Source of the DNA: Antrihabitans auranticaus
GTDB taxonomy: Bacteria; Actinomycetota; Actinomycetes; Mycobacteriales; Mycobacteriaceae
Length of the DNA stretch: 64,000 nt
Direction of reading: 5' to 3'
Assembly (NCBI RefSeq): GCF_016481275.1
Contig: NZ_JAEMNW010000007.1
Span: 62,001-126,000, forward strand
The notes under the pieces were generated by a model. It did not search any database. It was not told the origin of the DNA and saw nothing but the letters and a program-made list of their open reading frames with translations. Positions within the stretch are counted from its first letter, which is position 1. Each line of letters starts with the position of its first letter. Made by a program: the position numbers and the translations under genes. Shown in pieces: positions 17,766 through 26,793 of the stretch.

Positions 17766-17858
17766 CGCGGGGCGAATATTGGCGATCAACCATGTGACCT
17801 GGGCCAAAATGGCTGCACCCTGCGTTTGTGGGCTCGCAATCGAACGTACGATTCTGTC

Positions 17859-19091
17859 GTGAGTGTCGTTCAAGCGGTGTTGCTGGCGTTGGTCGTCGGT
17901 GCCGTCGGCGTCGCTGCAGGAGCCCTCATCGCCCCGCGTTTTTCCAGCAAACAATCGGAGAAGCGGCAGGCGCAGTCCGGACTGACGATGTCGCAGGTGC
18001 TGGACCTCATCGTGCTGGCCTCCGAGAGCGGCATCGCAGTCGTCGACAAGCATCGCGACGTAGTCCTCTTCAATCCCCGTGCCGAAGAACTCGGGATGGT
18101 GCGGAACCGGTTGATCGACGAACGGGCCTGGCTCGCTGCGCAGCGTGTGCTGCAGACCGGCAATCCCGCCGAAGCCGATCTGAGCACGAAGAACAGGTCC
18201 GGACGCGAGCGAATCGCGGTCCGCTGTGTCGCTCGGATGCTGAGCCGGGAAGAGACGAGTTTCGTGGTGCTTTTCGCCGACGACGACTCCGAGCAGGTAC
18301 GCATGGAGGCGACGCGCCGCGACTTCGTCGCGAACGTCAGCCACGAACTCAAGACGCCGGTCGGGGCAATGGGGTTGTTGGCCGAGGCTTTGCTGGAGTC
18401 TGCCGACGACCCCGATTCGGTCCGGCATTTCGGCCAGCGCGTCCTCGCGGAATCCATTCGGTTGGGCAGCATGGTCAACGAACTCATTGCCCTCTCCCGA
18501 CTGCAGGGCGCGGAGAAGTTGCCCGACCTGGACGTCGTCGATGTCGATCAGGTCGTTGCCGAAGCGGTGGACCGGTCGCGAACCACAGCCGAGGCCGCCG
18601 ATATAACGGTCAACACCGATCACCCGAGTGGGCTCGAAGTACTGGGCGATCAGACCCTCCTCGTGACCGCGCTGTCGAACCTTGTCGAGAACGCAATTGC
18701 CTACTCGCCCAAGGGTTCCTTCGTGTCGGTCAGCCGGTCGATCCGGGCCGGGAAAGTTGCGATCGCCGTCACGGACCGTGGCATCGGCATCGCGAAGGAA
18801 GATCAGGAGCGCGTGTTCGAGCGCTTCTTCCGAGTCGACAAGGCGCGATCGCGCGCGACCGGCGGCACCGGCCTCGGACTGGCGATCGCCAAACATGTAG
18901 CGGCCAACCACAACGGCGAGATCACGCTGTGGAGCAAGCTCGGGACCGGGTCCACGTTCACCCTGCGCATCCCAGCGCATCTCGAGGAAGACCACGACGA
19001 GCACGAACCTGTGCGAGCTGTAGAGAAGAGAGACGTGATGTCACAAGCGCGCGGTAACACGATGAACAAGAGTGCGGAGGCGAACAGATGA
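17859..19091 (+). CDS. senX3: Sensor histidine kinase SenX3
   Basis: SenX3 is the phosphate-responsive sensor kinase of the SenX3-RegX3 system. The 410-residue protein has a short N-terminal membrane region ([20 protein letters not shown]), a PAS-like domain (about residues 45-140), the phosphoacceptor His162 in NVSHELKTP, and an ATPase domain with [21 protein letters not shown] and [14 protein letters not shown] 17859 has TACGAT (17847-17852) six bases upstream, fitting a leaderless start. regX3 starts 73 bases after its stop. The gap does not show the MIRU-type repeats known from M. tuberculosis. Confidence 0.93.
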   Translation: MSVVQAVLLALVVGAVGVAAGALIAPRFSSKQSEKRQAQSGLTMSQVLDLIVLASESGIAVVDKHRDVVLFNPRAEELGMVRNRLIDERAWLAAQRVLQTGNPAEADLSTKNRSGRERIAVRCVARMLSREETSFVVLFADDDSEQVRMEATRRDFVANVSHELKTPVGAMGLLAEALLESADDPDSVRHFGQRVLAESIRLGSMVNELIALSRLQGAEKLPDLDVVDVDQVVAEAVDRSRTTAEAADITVNTDHPSGLEVLGDQTLLVTALSNLVENAIAYSPKGSFVSVSRSIRAGKVAIAVTDRGIGIAKEDQERVFERFFRVDKARSRATGGTGLGLAIAKHVAANHNGEITLWSKLGTGSTFTLRIPAHLEEDHDEHEPVRAVEKRDVMSQARGNTMNKSAEANR

Positions 19092-19164
19092 CTTCCGAAG
19101 GCGACGTAGTAGTGAGCATCGCAGCGCGGAACGAGCGCGGCCCGCAGCGACGAGGAGCCGGGAA

Positions 19165-19854
19165 ATGACATCGGTTTTGATCGTGGAAGACGAAGAGTCG
19201 CTGGCAGATCCGCTGGCGTTTCTGCTCAAGAAGGAAGGCTTCGAGGTAACGGTCGTCGCCGACGGGCCGTCGGCCCTCGCCGAATTCGACCGGTCCGGTG
19301 CCGACATCGTCCTGCTCGACCTGATGCTGCCCGGCATGAGCGGCACCGATGTGTGCAAGCAGCTTCGGACCAGGTCCGGGGTTCCGGTCATCATGGTGAC
19401 CGCGCGGGACAGCGAGATCGACAAGGTCGTCGGGCTCGAACTGGGTGCCGACGACTACGTCACCAAGCCGTACTCCGCGCGTGAACTCATCGCGCGGATC
19501 AGGGCAGTGCTGCGGCGCGGTACCGACAACGACCTCGACGGCGGTAGCGATACCGGTGTGCTCGAGGCGGGCCCGGTGCGGATGGACGTCGAGCGGCACA
19601 TCGTGCTGGTCGGCGGTCAGCAGGTTACGTTGCCGCTCAAGGAGTTCGACCTCCTCGAGTACCTCCTGCGTAATTCGGGCAGGGTGCTGACGCGCGGTCA
19701 GCTGATCGACCGGGTCTGGGGCGCGGACTACGTCGGCGACACCAAGACGCTCGATGTCCACGTCAAGCGCCTGCGCTCCAAGATCGAGGCGGATCCAGCC
19801 AAGCCGGAGCATCTCGTGACGGTCCGCGGGCTGGGGTACAAGCTCGAGGCGTAG
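19165..19854 (+). CDS. regX3: Response regulator RegX3
   Basis: A 229-residue OmpR/PhoB-family response regulator, partner of SenX3. The receiver domain shows acidic residues in VEDEESLAD, phospho-acceptor Asp52 in IVLLDLMLPGMSG, T-loop VTARDSE and Lys in ADDYVTKPYS. The winged-helix domain includes LPLKEFDLLEYLLRNSGRVL and DVHVKRLRSKIE. In mycobacteria it drives the phosphate-starvation response. GGAG (19153-19156) precedes the ATG by eight bases. The stop codon lies in the first unit of a 16-base tandem duplication. Confidence 0.95.
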   Translation: MTSVLIVEDEESLADPLAFLLKKEGFEVTVVADGPSALAEFDRSGADIVLLDLMLPGMSGTDVCKQLRTRSGVPVIMVTARDSEIDKVVGLELGADDYVTKPYSARELIARIRAVLRRGTDNDLDGGSDTGVLEAGPVRMDVERHIVLVGGQQVTLPLKEFDLLEYLLRNSGRVLTRGQLIDRVWGADYVGDTKTLDVHVKRLRSKIEADPAKPEHLVTVRGLGYKLEA

Positions 19855-19874
19855 CGTCCTCGAGGTGTAGCGTG
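19843..19874. repeat. Tandem 16-base duplication spanning the regX3 stop
   Basis: CTCGAGGCGTAGCGTC (19843-19858) is followed directly by CTCGAGGTGTAGCGTG (19859-19874), identical at 14 of 16 positions. The first unit contains the regX3 stop and the second fills the gap to the convergent gene. It looks like a recent slippage duplication. Confidence 0.6.
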
Positions 19875-19875
19875 C

Positions 19876-20685
19876 TCAGTGCCGCTGGGCGTGGACTGTC
19901 GCCGGGTGAATAGCGATGAGCCCCAAGCCTTCACGCCGTTTGCAGAGGCGCGCGAGCTCCTTGTAGGCGGCCTTGCCGATGAGTTCGGTGAGTTCGGGCC
20001 CGTACGACTGCCAGACGGGTCTGGTGCCGACGTGTGCGTCGGGTGAGCCGCTGCAGTACCAGTTCAGGTCGGCGCCCCCCTCGCCCCAACCGCGTCGGTC
20101 GTACTCGGAAATCGTGGTGCGCAGAATGTCGACGCCGTCGGGGCGGGTGACCCAGTTCTGGGTTCGCCGAATCGGCAACTGCCAGCACACCTCTGGCTTC
20201 ACCTCGAGCGGTTCGATGCCTTTCCGCATCGCCATGATGTGCAGCGAGCAACCGAGTCCGCCCTCGAACCCCGGGCGATTGAGGAAGATGCACGCGCCGT
20301 CGTAGCGGCGCGTCCTGTCGGCGGGTTCGTCTTCGAGTTCGTCCTGCTCGACGTAGCCCTTTTTGCCGAGGCCCTTGTCCATGAACTGCCAGTCGTCGCG
20401 TGTGAGCATCTTCACTGCGCGATCGAGCTTCGCGCGATCCTCGTCGTCGGACAGAAACGCGCCGTGGCTGCAGCAGCCGTCGTCGGGTCGGCCGGCGATG
20501 ATTCCTTGACACGCGGGTGTGCCGAAGACGCAGGTCCAGCGCGAAAGCAGCCAGGTCATGTCGGCTGCGATGAGATGTTCGTCGTTGTCGGGATCCAGGA
20601 ACTCGATCCACTCACGCGGGAAGTCCTGGTCGACCTCGGGCGTGGGAGTCATCTTGCGTGAACCCTGACCTGCACCTGCTGTCAC
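19876..20685 (-). CDS. Conserved cysteine-rich protein (Rv0495c-like)
   Basis: A 269-residue soluble protein homologous by position and motifs to Rv0495c; its biochemical function is unknown. Cysteines and histidines cluster in [12 protein letters not shown] and [11 protein letters not shown] (about residues 52-78), in [13 protein letters not shown] and in PEVCWQLPI, so metal binding is plausible. GTG 20685 is chosen because a TACGGT box (20699-20694) stands eight bases upstream; an in-frame ATG at 20652 would drop 11 residues. It converges on regX3 and diverges from ppx, with 33 bases between the starts. Confidence 0.8.
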   Translation of the reverse strand: MTAGAGQGSRKMTPTPEVDQDFPREWIEFLDPDNDEHLIAADMTWLLSRWTCVFGTPACQGIIAGRPDDGCCSHGAFLSDDEDRAKLDRAVKMLTRDDWQFMDKGLGKKGYVEQDELEDEPADRTRRYDGACIFLNRPGFEGGLGCSLHIMAMRKGIEPLEVKPEVCWQLPIRRTQNWVTRPDGVDILRTTISEYDRRGWGEGGADLNWYCSGSPDAHVGTRPVWQSYGPELTELIGKAAYKELARLCKRREGLGLIAIHPATVHAQRH

Positions 20686-20693
20686 AGTGCCCG

Positions 20694-20712
20694 ACCGTAG
20701 ACCCAGTACCGT
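20694..20712. promoter_or_regulatory. Paired divergent -10 boxes for ppx and the Rv0495c-like gene
   Basis: ACCGTA (20694-20699), read on the minus strand as TACGGT, lies eight bases before the GTG at 20685. TACCGT (20707-20712) on the plus strand lies six bases before the ppx GTG at 20719. Both fit leaderless transcripts. The two boxes are seven bases apart. Confidence 0.55.
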
Positions 20713-20718
20713 AGCTGT

Positions 20719-21672
20719 GTGCGCCTAGGGGTACTCGACGTCGGAAGTAACACCGTTCACCTGCTTGTGGTGGACGCGCATCGTGGTGGGCACCCACTGC
20801 CGATGAGTTCCACGAAGGCCACCCTTCGCCTTTCCGAGAGCCTCGATGACGAGGGCCGAATCACCCGCGATGGCGCCGACAGGCTCATCGCAACGGTCGA
20901 CGAGTTCGCGAGCATCGCGAAGACATCCGGCTGCGGCGAGTTGATGGCATTTGCCACCTCGGCGGTCCGTGACGCGGACAACTCGGAGGCCGTCCTTGCG
21001 AAGCTGCGTGACAAGACGGGGGTCGACCTGCAGGTGCTCGCGGGTACCGACGAAGCGCGACTCACCTTCCTCGCCGTGCGCCGCTGGTACGGCTGGAGCG
21101 CCGGGCGGATTCTGAATCTCGATATCGGCGGCGGCTCGCTCGAATTGAGCACGGGCGGCGACGAAGACCCGGATGTCGCTTTCTCACTGCAACTCGGCGC
21201 AGGCCGGTTGACGCGGGACTGGCTGCAGGCCGATCCGCCCGGCAAGCGCCGCGTCAACGTTCTGCGCGACTGGCTGGATGCCGAACTGGTCGAGCCCGTC
21301 AGGGAACTGAGGGCAGCCGGCGCACCGGACCTCGCGGTCGGTACGTCCAAGACCTTCCGATCATTGGCCCGGCTTACGGGTGCAGCGCCGTCGGGGGCGG
21401 GTCCGCGGGTGAAGCGGACGCTGACCAGCAACGGGCTGCGGCAACTTATTGCGTTCATATCCCGGATGACGTCGGCGGACCGTGCAGAATTGGAAGGCGT
21501 CAGCGTCGACAGGTCGCAACAGTTGGTGGCAGGCGCGCTGATAGCGGAGGCCAGTATGCGTGCGCTTGCCCTGGATTCGATCGATATCTGTCCGTGGGCA
21601 CTTCGTGAAGGATTGATTCTGCGCAAGCTTGATACCGAGCCGAGCGACGAGCTTTTGGTGGCTGTCGAATGA
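20719..21672 (+). CDS. Ppx/GppA family phosphatase (exopolyphosphatase-like)
   Basis: A 317-residue member of the ASKHA-fold Ppx/GppA family, homologous to Rv0496. It opens with [18 protein letters not shown], the phosphate-1 loop, and has the second loop [13 protein letters not shown] and the [11 protein letters not shown] motif. Family members hydrolyse polyphosphate or pppGpp. Being only the core length, it lacks the C-terminal HD-like domain of longer exopolyphosphatases. GTG 20719 gives a leaderless start. It overlaps the next gene by four bases. The location next to senX3-regX3 supports a phosphate role, which is inference. Confidence 0.88.
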   Translation: MRLGVLDVGSNTVHLLVVDAHRGGHPLPMSSTKATLRLSESLDDEGRITRDGADRLIATVDEFASIAKTSGCGELMAFATSAVRDADNSEAVLAKLRDKTGVDLQVLAGTDEARLTFLAVRRWYGWSAGRILNLDIGGGSLELSTGGDEDPDVAFSLQLGAGRLTRDWLQADPPGKRRVNVLRDWLDAELVEPVRELRAAGAPDLAVGTSKTFRSLARLTGAAPSGAGPRVKRTLTSNGLRQLIAFISRMTSADRAELEGVSVDRSQQLVAGALIAEASMRALALDSIDICPWALREGLILRKLDTEPSDELLVAVE

Positions 21673-22562
21673 CGGGGCGCGAGACCGGGAAGGGAACTGT
21701 GACAGGCGAGGGCGCAGAAGCCGATACAGGACAGATATCCGTCGCTGAATTGTTGGCGCGGAACGGGCAGAAGGCAGCAACGCCGCCGGGAGGTCGCCGT
21801 CGACGCGGATCGCCGGGCGGCATTTCGGTTGCCGAGCTGACGGGCGATATCCCGATCGTTCGGGATACGAGCCACGCAATCGCCGAAGTCGCAGAACCCG
21901 AGGTCGTTGCCGAGCCGGCCCCGAAGCGTAAGGATCGCCGGGCGGAAGAACCCGTGCCATCGGTGCTGAAGCCGGAGATCAAGGAACCCGAAGCGCCCGC
22001 GGCCGAGGCCGTCGAAGCGAAGCCGGAACCTGCGGCGGAACCATTAGCCGAACCTGCGAAGGAACCGCAGCGCGAGCAGCCGGCGGCGTGGTCGTCGAAC
22101 GAACGCGAGCCGCAGCTCCTGTCGGGTTCGACGGTCGCCGGTGATCTCATGCGCAAGGGCGCCCAGGACCGCGACGAGGCTGCTGAAAAGGCGGCTGAAC
22201 AGGCCGCTGCACCGGCGCCTGCAACAGCGCCTGTTGCCGAGCGAGCGACGCGGTCGTCGCGCAAAGCGAAGGACAAGGACGCGGCGAAGGCCGAACGAAG
22301 CGCCGCACACCAGTGGTTGACGCTCGGCGCTCAGGCGGTCGTCGCAATTGTGGCTGGTGCGTTGATGTTCAAGGGCTTCGAGCGGCTGTGGGACATGATG
22401 CCCTGGGTGGCACTGGCCTTGTCGTTCATCGTGATCATCGGGCTCGTTGCCGTGGTGCGCGTACTCCGCAAAACCGACGACATGCTCAGCACAGTGATCG
22501 CAATTGTGGTGGGCTTGTTCGTGACGTTAGGTCCGCTCGCGTTCATGTTGAGTACTAGTTGA
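21669..22562 (+). CDS. Proline/alanine-rich membrane protein (Rv0497-like)
   Basis: A 297-residue protein with a long, low-complexity, Ala/Pro/Glu-rich cytoplasmic region (residues about 1-215) and three C-terminal membrane segments (AVVAIVAGALMFKGF; WVALALSFIVIIGLVAVVRV; VIAIVVGLFVTLGPLAFML). The motif ISVAEL occurs twice near the N-terminus (ISVAELLARNG and ISVAELTGDIP), perhaps a docking element. It is coupled to ppx by ATGA. The function is unknown; it is conserved in this gene order across mycolic-acid bacteria. Confidence 0.8.
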   Translation: MTGRETGKGTVTGEGAEADTGQISVAELLARNGQKAATPPGGRRRRGSPGGISVAELTGDIPIVRDTSHAIAEVAEPEVVAEPAPKRKDRRAEEPVPSVLKPEIKEPEAPAAEAVEAKPEPAAEPLAEPAKEPQREQPAAWSSNEREPQLLSGSTVAGDLMRKGAQDRDEAAEKAAEQAAAPAPATAPVAERATRSSRKAKDKDAAKAERSAAHQWLTLGAQAVVAIVAGALMFKGFERLWDMMPWVALALSFIVIIGLVAVVRVLRKTDDMLSTVIAIVVGLFVTLGPLAFMLSTS

Positions 22563-22572
22563 GGCAGGTGCA

Positions 22573-23487
22573 ATGACTGGGCAGCCCCGGCGGCGCGAGG
22601 TTCTCGTGGGCTTGTCCACAGCGTCCGTCTATCCGCAGAACACAGAGGCGGCGTTCAGATACGCGGCCGAACTCGGATACGACGGCGTCGAACTCATGGT
22701 GTGGGCGGAGTCGGTCAGCCAGGACATCAACGAAGTCCGCGCGCTGGTCCGCAAGTACGCGGTACCGGTCCAGGCGGTCCATGCGCCGTGCCTGTTGATC
22801 TCGCAGCGCGTCTGGGGTGCTGATCCGGTCGCGAAGCTGGAGCGGTCGGTGCGCACAGCCGAAGCGCTCGGCGCGGGCACTGTCGTCGTCCATCCGCCGT
22901 TTCGGTGGCAACGGCGTTACGCCGAGGGGTTCGCCGCTCAGGTCGAGGAACTCGAAGCCGGCAGTGACGTCGTCGTCGCCGTGGAGAACATGTTCCCGAT
23001 GCGGGCGGACAGCTTCTTCGGCCGCCGTGAAGCCGCGGTGGAACGGCTCAAGCGCCGCGGCGGTCCGGGGCTGGGACTGTCCGCGTTCAGCCCGTCCTAC
23101 GACCCGACCGACTCCGATCATCAGCACTACACGCTCGACCTCTCGCACACCGCGACCGCGGGGATGGACGCCATGGCGTTGGCGGCCCGTATGGGAGGTC
23201 GGCTGGTGCACCTGCACCTCGCCGACGGTCGCGGCGCCGCGTACGACGAGCACCTGATTCCCGGCCATGGCACCCAACCCTGCGTCGAAGTCTGCGATTA
23301 CCTGGTCAAGCGCGGTTTCGAGGGGCAAGCGGTCGTCGAGATCAATACGCAGAATGCCAGGACCACAGCCGAGCGGGCCTCGATGCTGCATCAGGCCCTG
23401 ACGTTCGCGCGTATTCACCTGAACGGGCACACCCACCTCGCGATGTCACAGGTCGCCGATGCCAGCGACGAGGACGGAAACTCCTGA
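22573..23487 (+). CDS. Sugar-phosphate isomerase/epimerase-like TIM-barrel protein
   Basis: A 304-residue AP_endonuc_2/xylose-isomerase-like TIM barrel, homologous to Rv0498. Motifs seen are GLSTASVYPQNTEAAFRYAA, ELGYDGVELMVWAE, VVAVENMFPM and LVHLHLADGRGAAYDEHLIP, where His, Asp and Glu residues could bind a divalent metal. The substrate is unknown. The ATG follows GAGGCAGG. The last 42 bases overlap the 3' end of the convergent membrane gene. It probably belongs to the ppx transcript. Confidence 0.8.
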   Translation: MTGQPRRREVLVGLSTASVYPQNTEAAFRYAAELGYDGVELMVWAESVSQDINEVRALVRKYAVPVQAVHAPCLLISQRVWGADPVAKLERSVRTAEALGAGTVVVHPPFRWQRRYAEGFAAQVEELEAGSDVVVAVENMFPMRADSFFGRREAAVERLKRRGGPGLGLSAFSPSYDPTDSDHQHYTLDLSHTATAGMDAMALAARMGGRLVHLHLADGRGAAYDEHLIPGHGTQPCVEVCDYLVKRGFEGQAVVEINTQNARTTAERASMLHQALTFARIHLNGHTHLAMSQVADASDEDGNS

Positions 23488-23862
23488 CAGCACCAGCCCT
23501 GCTGTCAGGGCTGCGGCGCCGACCCAGATCATGGCGACCGACTTGTTCGGACGTTGTGGGTCGCTGCCGAGGACCGACAGGAAGAATCCGGCCGGTATGA
23601 AGATGGCGGCGGACAGCACCGTGATGGTCCCGGCGGCGGCCCAGGCGGCCGAGACGCCGGCAGCGCTCGTCAGCAGTCCGACTGCCACACCGAGCGTGAC
23701 GAGCACGCCCGCATGTGCGTGACCGGCGCGGAAGAACGTCTTCTGCAGTTCGTTCGCGGGCTGACTGCCGGTCACGACGCGCAGCATGAACGTTCCGCCG
23801 AAGGCTATGCCGACCACGGTGAGAAGAGTCGCTCCGAGTACGACGGAGAGGAAGGGCGACAT
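23446..23862 (-). CDS. Four-helix membrane protein, unknown function
   Basis: A 138-residue integral membrane protein with four predicted helices (about residues 5-27, 46-70, 73-97 and 108-133) and a conserved-looking FRAGHAHAGVL between helices 1 and 2. I do not recognise the family. AGGAGG lies four bases before its ATG. It is divergent from a MerR-type regulator, and the 83-base gap contains inverted and direct repeats, so it may be that regulator's target. Confidence 0.7.
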   Translation of the reverse strand: MSPFLSVVLGATLLTVVGIAFGGTFMLRVVTGSQPANELQKTFFRAGHAHAGVLVTLGVAVGLLTSAAGVSAAWAAAGTITVLSAAIFIPAGFFLSVLGSDPQRPNKSVAMIWVGAAALTAGLVLSGVSVLVAGIGDL

Positions 23863-23887
23863 CAGGCCTCCTGCGAGAGATACGATC

Positions 23888-23927
23888 GGATAGTGCTACT
23901 CTCCAATAATGGATAGTGCAGGTATCC
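23888..23927. promoter_or_regulatory. Operator-like repeats between the membrane gene and the MerR regulator
   Basis: ACTCTCCA (23898-23905) and TGGATAGT (23910-23917) form a 20-base inverted repeat with one mismatch and a four-base centre. In addition GGATAGTGC occurs twice (23888-23896 and 23911-23919), and TATCC follows at 23923-23927. This spacing fits a MerR dimer site in a divergent promoter. Confidence 0.5.
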
Positions 23928-23945
23928 AATGTCAAGGGAGCTAAC

Positions 23946-24569
23946 GTGCGGGTGTCCGAGCTGGTCGCGCAGACCGGTGTGCCGCTGGCGACCGTCAAGT
24001 ATTACTTGCGTGAGGGCCTGCTCATGGCTGGCGACGCGACGAGCGCGACCCGAGCCGAGTACGGCGAGCGGCACGTGCACAGGCTCGTTCTGATCAAGGC
24101 CCTGTCGGGGTTGGGCCTGCCGATACCCAAGATCCGCGTTGTGCTGCAGTTGATCGATCACCCGCAGGATTCGCTCTTCGACACCCTGGGCGCGGCGATC
24201 GCCGCGCTGCCCCCGTACGTCGACGCGAATGCGGCCGAATTTCCCCGCGCAAAGTCGGTTCTCGATCGGCTGGGTCAGATCTACGACCCACAGTTCGTTG
24301 CCGTCGCGCAACTGGAAAGCGCCCTCGCCGCTGCAGAGGGCATCGGCATGCCGATGACCGGCGAACGAATCGATGCGTACGGTCGGCATATCCGCGGGAT
24401 CGCAGAGGCCGACCTGGCACCGATCCCGCCGTCGACGGAAAGTGCGATCGAGTACGCAGTGCTCGGCACGGCGATCTACGAGCCGGTCATCGCGGCGATG
24501 CGCCGGCTCGCCCACCAGGACCTGATGTCGAAGATGCTCGATCCGAACCGAAAGGCGCCAACCTCGTGA
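23946..24569 (+). CDS. MerR-family transcriptional regulator
   Basis: A 207-residue protein with an N-terminal MerR-type winged helix (VSELVAQTGVPLATVKYYLR, then EYGERHVHRLVLIKALSGLG) and a long C-terminal effector region. GTG 23946 is chosen because AGGGAG (23935-23940) lies five bases upstream and MRVSELVAQ is the usual beginning of the domain. It overlaps a thioesterase-like gene by four bases, so regulator and enzyme are co-expressed. The effector is unknown. Repeats just upstream probably form its operator. Confidence 0.82.
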   Translation: MRVSELVAQTGVPLATVKYYLREGLLMAGDATSATRAEYGERHVHRLVLIKALSGLGLPIPKIRVVLQLIDHPQDSLFDTLGAAIAALPPYVDANAAEFPRAKSVLDRLGQIYDPQFVAVAQLESALAAAEGIGMPMTGERIDAYGRHIRGIAEADLAPIPPSTESAIEYAVLGTAIYEPVIAAMRRLAHQDLMSKMLDPNRKAPTS

Positions 24570-25441
24570 CCGCTGAGCTGAGTGTGGAGACCAAGAACGA
24601 CGCTGCGCCGTTTCGGACGCTGTGCACGCTTACCGACCTCGACGGCGGCTACGGTGCCGTCATAGATCCGATCTGGACGATCGGCAGCAAGGTCCACGGC
24701 GGCGCCATGCTCGCCGTGTGCGCAGCCGCCGCACGCAGGAAGCTGCGCGAAAGCGACGGACCCGCCGCGGCGCTGCAGCCGATCTCCGTCAGCGTCGACT
24801 ATCTGGGCGCGCCGGATCCGGGCGAGGTCACCCTGACGGTCGCGGTGCGGAAGATGGGCCGCCAGATCTGTCTCGCCGACGTGGACCTGATCCAGAACGG
24901 CCGTACAGCGGTCCGCGCGGTCGTGACACTCGGCAACCTCGACATCGATCCACCCGTCCATCAGCTGGAGGCGTTGACCGACATGCCACCGGAACCGCCG
25001 CACGACGCGTTCCGCTACGACGGGGACAGCCCACTCGGCAAGGTGGTGAATATCGCCAAGGGGTGTGAGCTTCGGCTCGATCCGACGTCTGCGCCCTTCA
25101 TCAAGGGCAAGATCGGCGAACCGACGCTGCGGCTCTGGGTGCGTCCCTTCGCCGACGACGAGGCCGATCCCGACATCGTTGCGCTGTTCGCGATGATGAC
25201 CGGCGACATCAGTCCGCCGGTGGTATTCAATCTCGGAATGTTCGGGTGGGCGCCCACAATTCAGCTCACGACCTACCTGCAACGCCGGCCTGCGCCGGGC
25301 TGGCTGCGGGTCTTGTCGAGCAGCAAATCCATCGGCTCACGCATGTTCGACGAAGATCACCTGATTCTCGATTCGACCGGGGCGGTCGTCGTCCAGAGCC
25401 GTCAACTCGCGTTGGCTCCCGCGGCACCCACCCGCCGGTAG
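24566..25441 (+). CDS. Acyl-CoA thioesterase family protein (double hotdog)
   Basis: The 291-residue product resembles TesB-like double-hotdog thioesterases: IWTIGSKVHGGAMLAVCAAA in the first hotdog, VSVDYLGAPDPGEVTLTVAV, and GMFGWAPTIQLTTYLQRRPA in the second. It would hydrolyse acyl-CoA esters in the cytoplasm; chain-length preference is unknown. GTG 24566 overlaps the stop of the MerR gene (GTGA). proC begins 20 bases downstream on its own promoter. Confidence 0.78.
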   Translation: MTAELSVETKNDAAPFRTLCTLTDLDGGYGAVIDPIWTIGSKVHGGAMLAVCAAAARRKLRESDGPAAALQPISVSVDYLGAPDPGEVTLTVAVRKMGRQICLADVDLIQNGRTAVRAVVTLGNLDIDPPVHQLEALTDMPPEPPHDAFRYDGDSPLGKVVNIAKGCELRLDPTSAPFIKGKIGEPTLRLWVRPFADDEADPDIVALFAMMTGDISPPVVFNLGMFGWAPTIQLTTYLQRRPAPGWLRVLSSSKSIGSRMFDEDHLILDSTGAVVVQSRQLALAPAAPTRR

Positions 25442-25461
25442 GGCGGCTACGCTCCCCACCC

Positions 25462-26277
25462 ATGACGAGAATCGCAGTAGTCGGTGGGGGCAAGATCGGT
25501 GAGGCATTGCTCGCGGGTCTGCTCGAGGCGGGGACCGCAACCAAGGATCTTGTTGTCGCCGAGCCGATGGCGGCACGCGCGGAGGAACTCGCGCGGCTGT
25601 TCGGGATTCGGGTCACGACGGTCGCCGATGCGGCCGAGGGTGCGGACATCATCGTCGTCGCGGTGAAGCCCAGCGATGTGGACTCGGTGCTTGCCGACCT
25701 CTCCAGCGTCGACCTCGACAGCGAGCGCGAGCAACTCCTCGTGTCGCTCGCAGCGGGTGTGCCGACGAGCAAGTTCGAGCCGAAGCTGCCCGCCGGCTTC
25801 CCGGTCATTCGCGCGATGCCGAACACGCCGATGCTCGTCGGCGAGGGCATGACTGTGATCGCGCCCGGCCGGTATGCGAAGGATTCGCATCTGGCGCTGG
25901 TGCGAGACGTGATGAGCTCGGTCGGCAAGGTCGTCGTTGTCGCCGAGCATCAAATGGATGCCGTGACGGCGGTATCCGGGTCCGGTCCGGCGTACTTCTT
26001 CCTGATCGTCGAGGCCATGATCGACGCCGCGGTAAGCCTCGGATTGACCCGGAAAACGGCCGGTGAATTGGTTGTTCAGACCCTGATCGGGTCCGCTGCG
26101 ATGCTCGACCGGTCCGATGAGAGCCCGCAGGACCTCCGGGCGGCGGTAACTTCGCCCGCTGGCACAACGGCGGCGGCTCTGCGAGAATTCGAGCGAAACG
26201 GCCTCCGATCAGGCTTTATGGAGGCAATGCACGCTGCGCGCGACCGATCGGCCCAGCAGGGCGCGCAATCTGATTGA
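25462..26277 (+). CDS. proC: Pyrroline-5-carboxylate reductase
   Basis: ProC reduces pyrroline-5-carboxylate to proline with NAD(P)H. The 271-residue product has the dinucleotide loop VVGGGKIGEALLAGLL, VAVKPSDV, RAMPNTPMLVGEG, and the C-terminal signature with AVSGSGPAYFFLIVEAM and LRAAVTSPAGTT. The length is standard. TACGCT (25448-25453) ends eight bases before the ATG, so the start is probably leaderless. It is followed by the HTH gene as in Rv0500-Rv0500A. Confidence 0.95.
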   Translation: MTRIAVVGGGKIGEALLAGLLEAGTATKDLVVAEPMAARAEELARLFGIRVTTVADAAEGADIIVVAVKPSDVDSVLADLSSVDLDSEREQLLVSLAAGVPTSKFEPKLPAGFPVIRAMPNTPMLVGEGMTVIAPGRYAKDSHLALVRDVMSSVGKVVVVAEHQMDAVTAVSGSGPAYFFLIVEAMIDAAVSLGLTRKTAGELVVQTLIGSAAMLDRSDESPQDLRAAVTSPAGTTAAALREFERNGLRSGFMEAMHAARDRSAQQGAQSD

Positions 26278-26401
26278 GATCTTTTCCCCACACCCGTCGC
26301 AGTAACCCCACTAGTCCCGCTAAGCTCCATACAGCACGTGCGTGTCTGTTCCGTCGGTGGGGAAGCCGATGGCGCGAGACGTGCCGGAGGTATGTGACTT
26401 A

Positions 26402-26644
26402 ATGGCGCCTGTAAACAAGCCGCCGCAGGGCCCGGGTTCGTCTTCGGACGGACAATCGGGTCTGGGCGCAACGCAGTTCTTGACCGTCGCAGAAGTGGCA
26501 AGCCTTATGCGGGTTTCCAAGATGACGGTCTACCGACTCGTACACGGTGGTGAACTTCCGGCAGTGCGTGTCGGTCGGTCATTCCGCGTGCACGCTAAGG
26601 CGGTGCACGACTACTTGGAAACCTCGTACTTCGACGCCGGCTGA
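26402..26644 (+). CDS. Excisionase-type helix-turn-helix protein (Rv0500A-like)
   Basis: A small (80-residue) MerR/excisionase-like DNA-binding protein. The domain FLTVAEVASLMRVSKMTVYR is followed by LPAVRVGRSFRVHAKAVHDY, as in Rv0500A. ATG 26402 gives the family-like length; GGAGG (26386-26390) is 11 bases upstream. An alternative ATG at 26369 has GGGGAAG close by and would add 11 residues. The protein is a likely nucleoid or regulatory factor of the BldC type; targets are unknown. Confidence 0.82.
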   Translation: MAPVNKPPQGPGSSSDGQSGLGATQFLTVAEVASLMRVSKMTVYRLVHGGELPAVRVGRSFRVHAKAVHDYLETSYFDAG

Positions 26645-26679
26645 TCCACCTCGGTTTCGTTTCGCGACCGATGCCCCGG

Positions 26680-26685
26680 TACGAT
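26680..26685 (+). promoter_or_regulatory. Possible -10 box upstream of the bS22 gene
   Basis: TACGAT stands about 110 bases before the bS22 start codon, in the only sizeable gap before that gene. It would give a transcript with a leader of about 100 bases. No clear -35 box is visible. Confidence 0.3.
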
Positions 26686-26793
26686 GAACTCTCGTCGTGG
26701 CGCCGGTCGATTCAGTCCGCGCTAAGCAGTAAGCACGTGTGCGCGGATCGGCGTACGCAGCCAGGCCAACAGAGAACGTGAGGGTTGCCCACC

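Noticed and set aside
17838-17858. Possible LexA box before senX3 (TCGAAC-GTAC-GATTCT)
   Set aside because: The left half matches perfectly but the right half fits the consensus GTTCGA poorly; it is better explained as part of the TACGAT -10 region.
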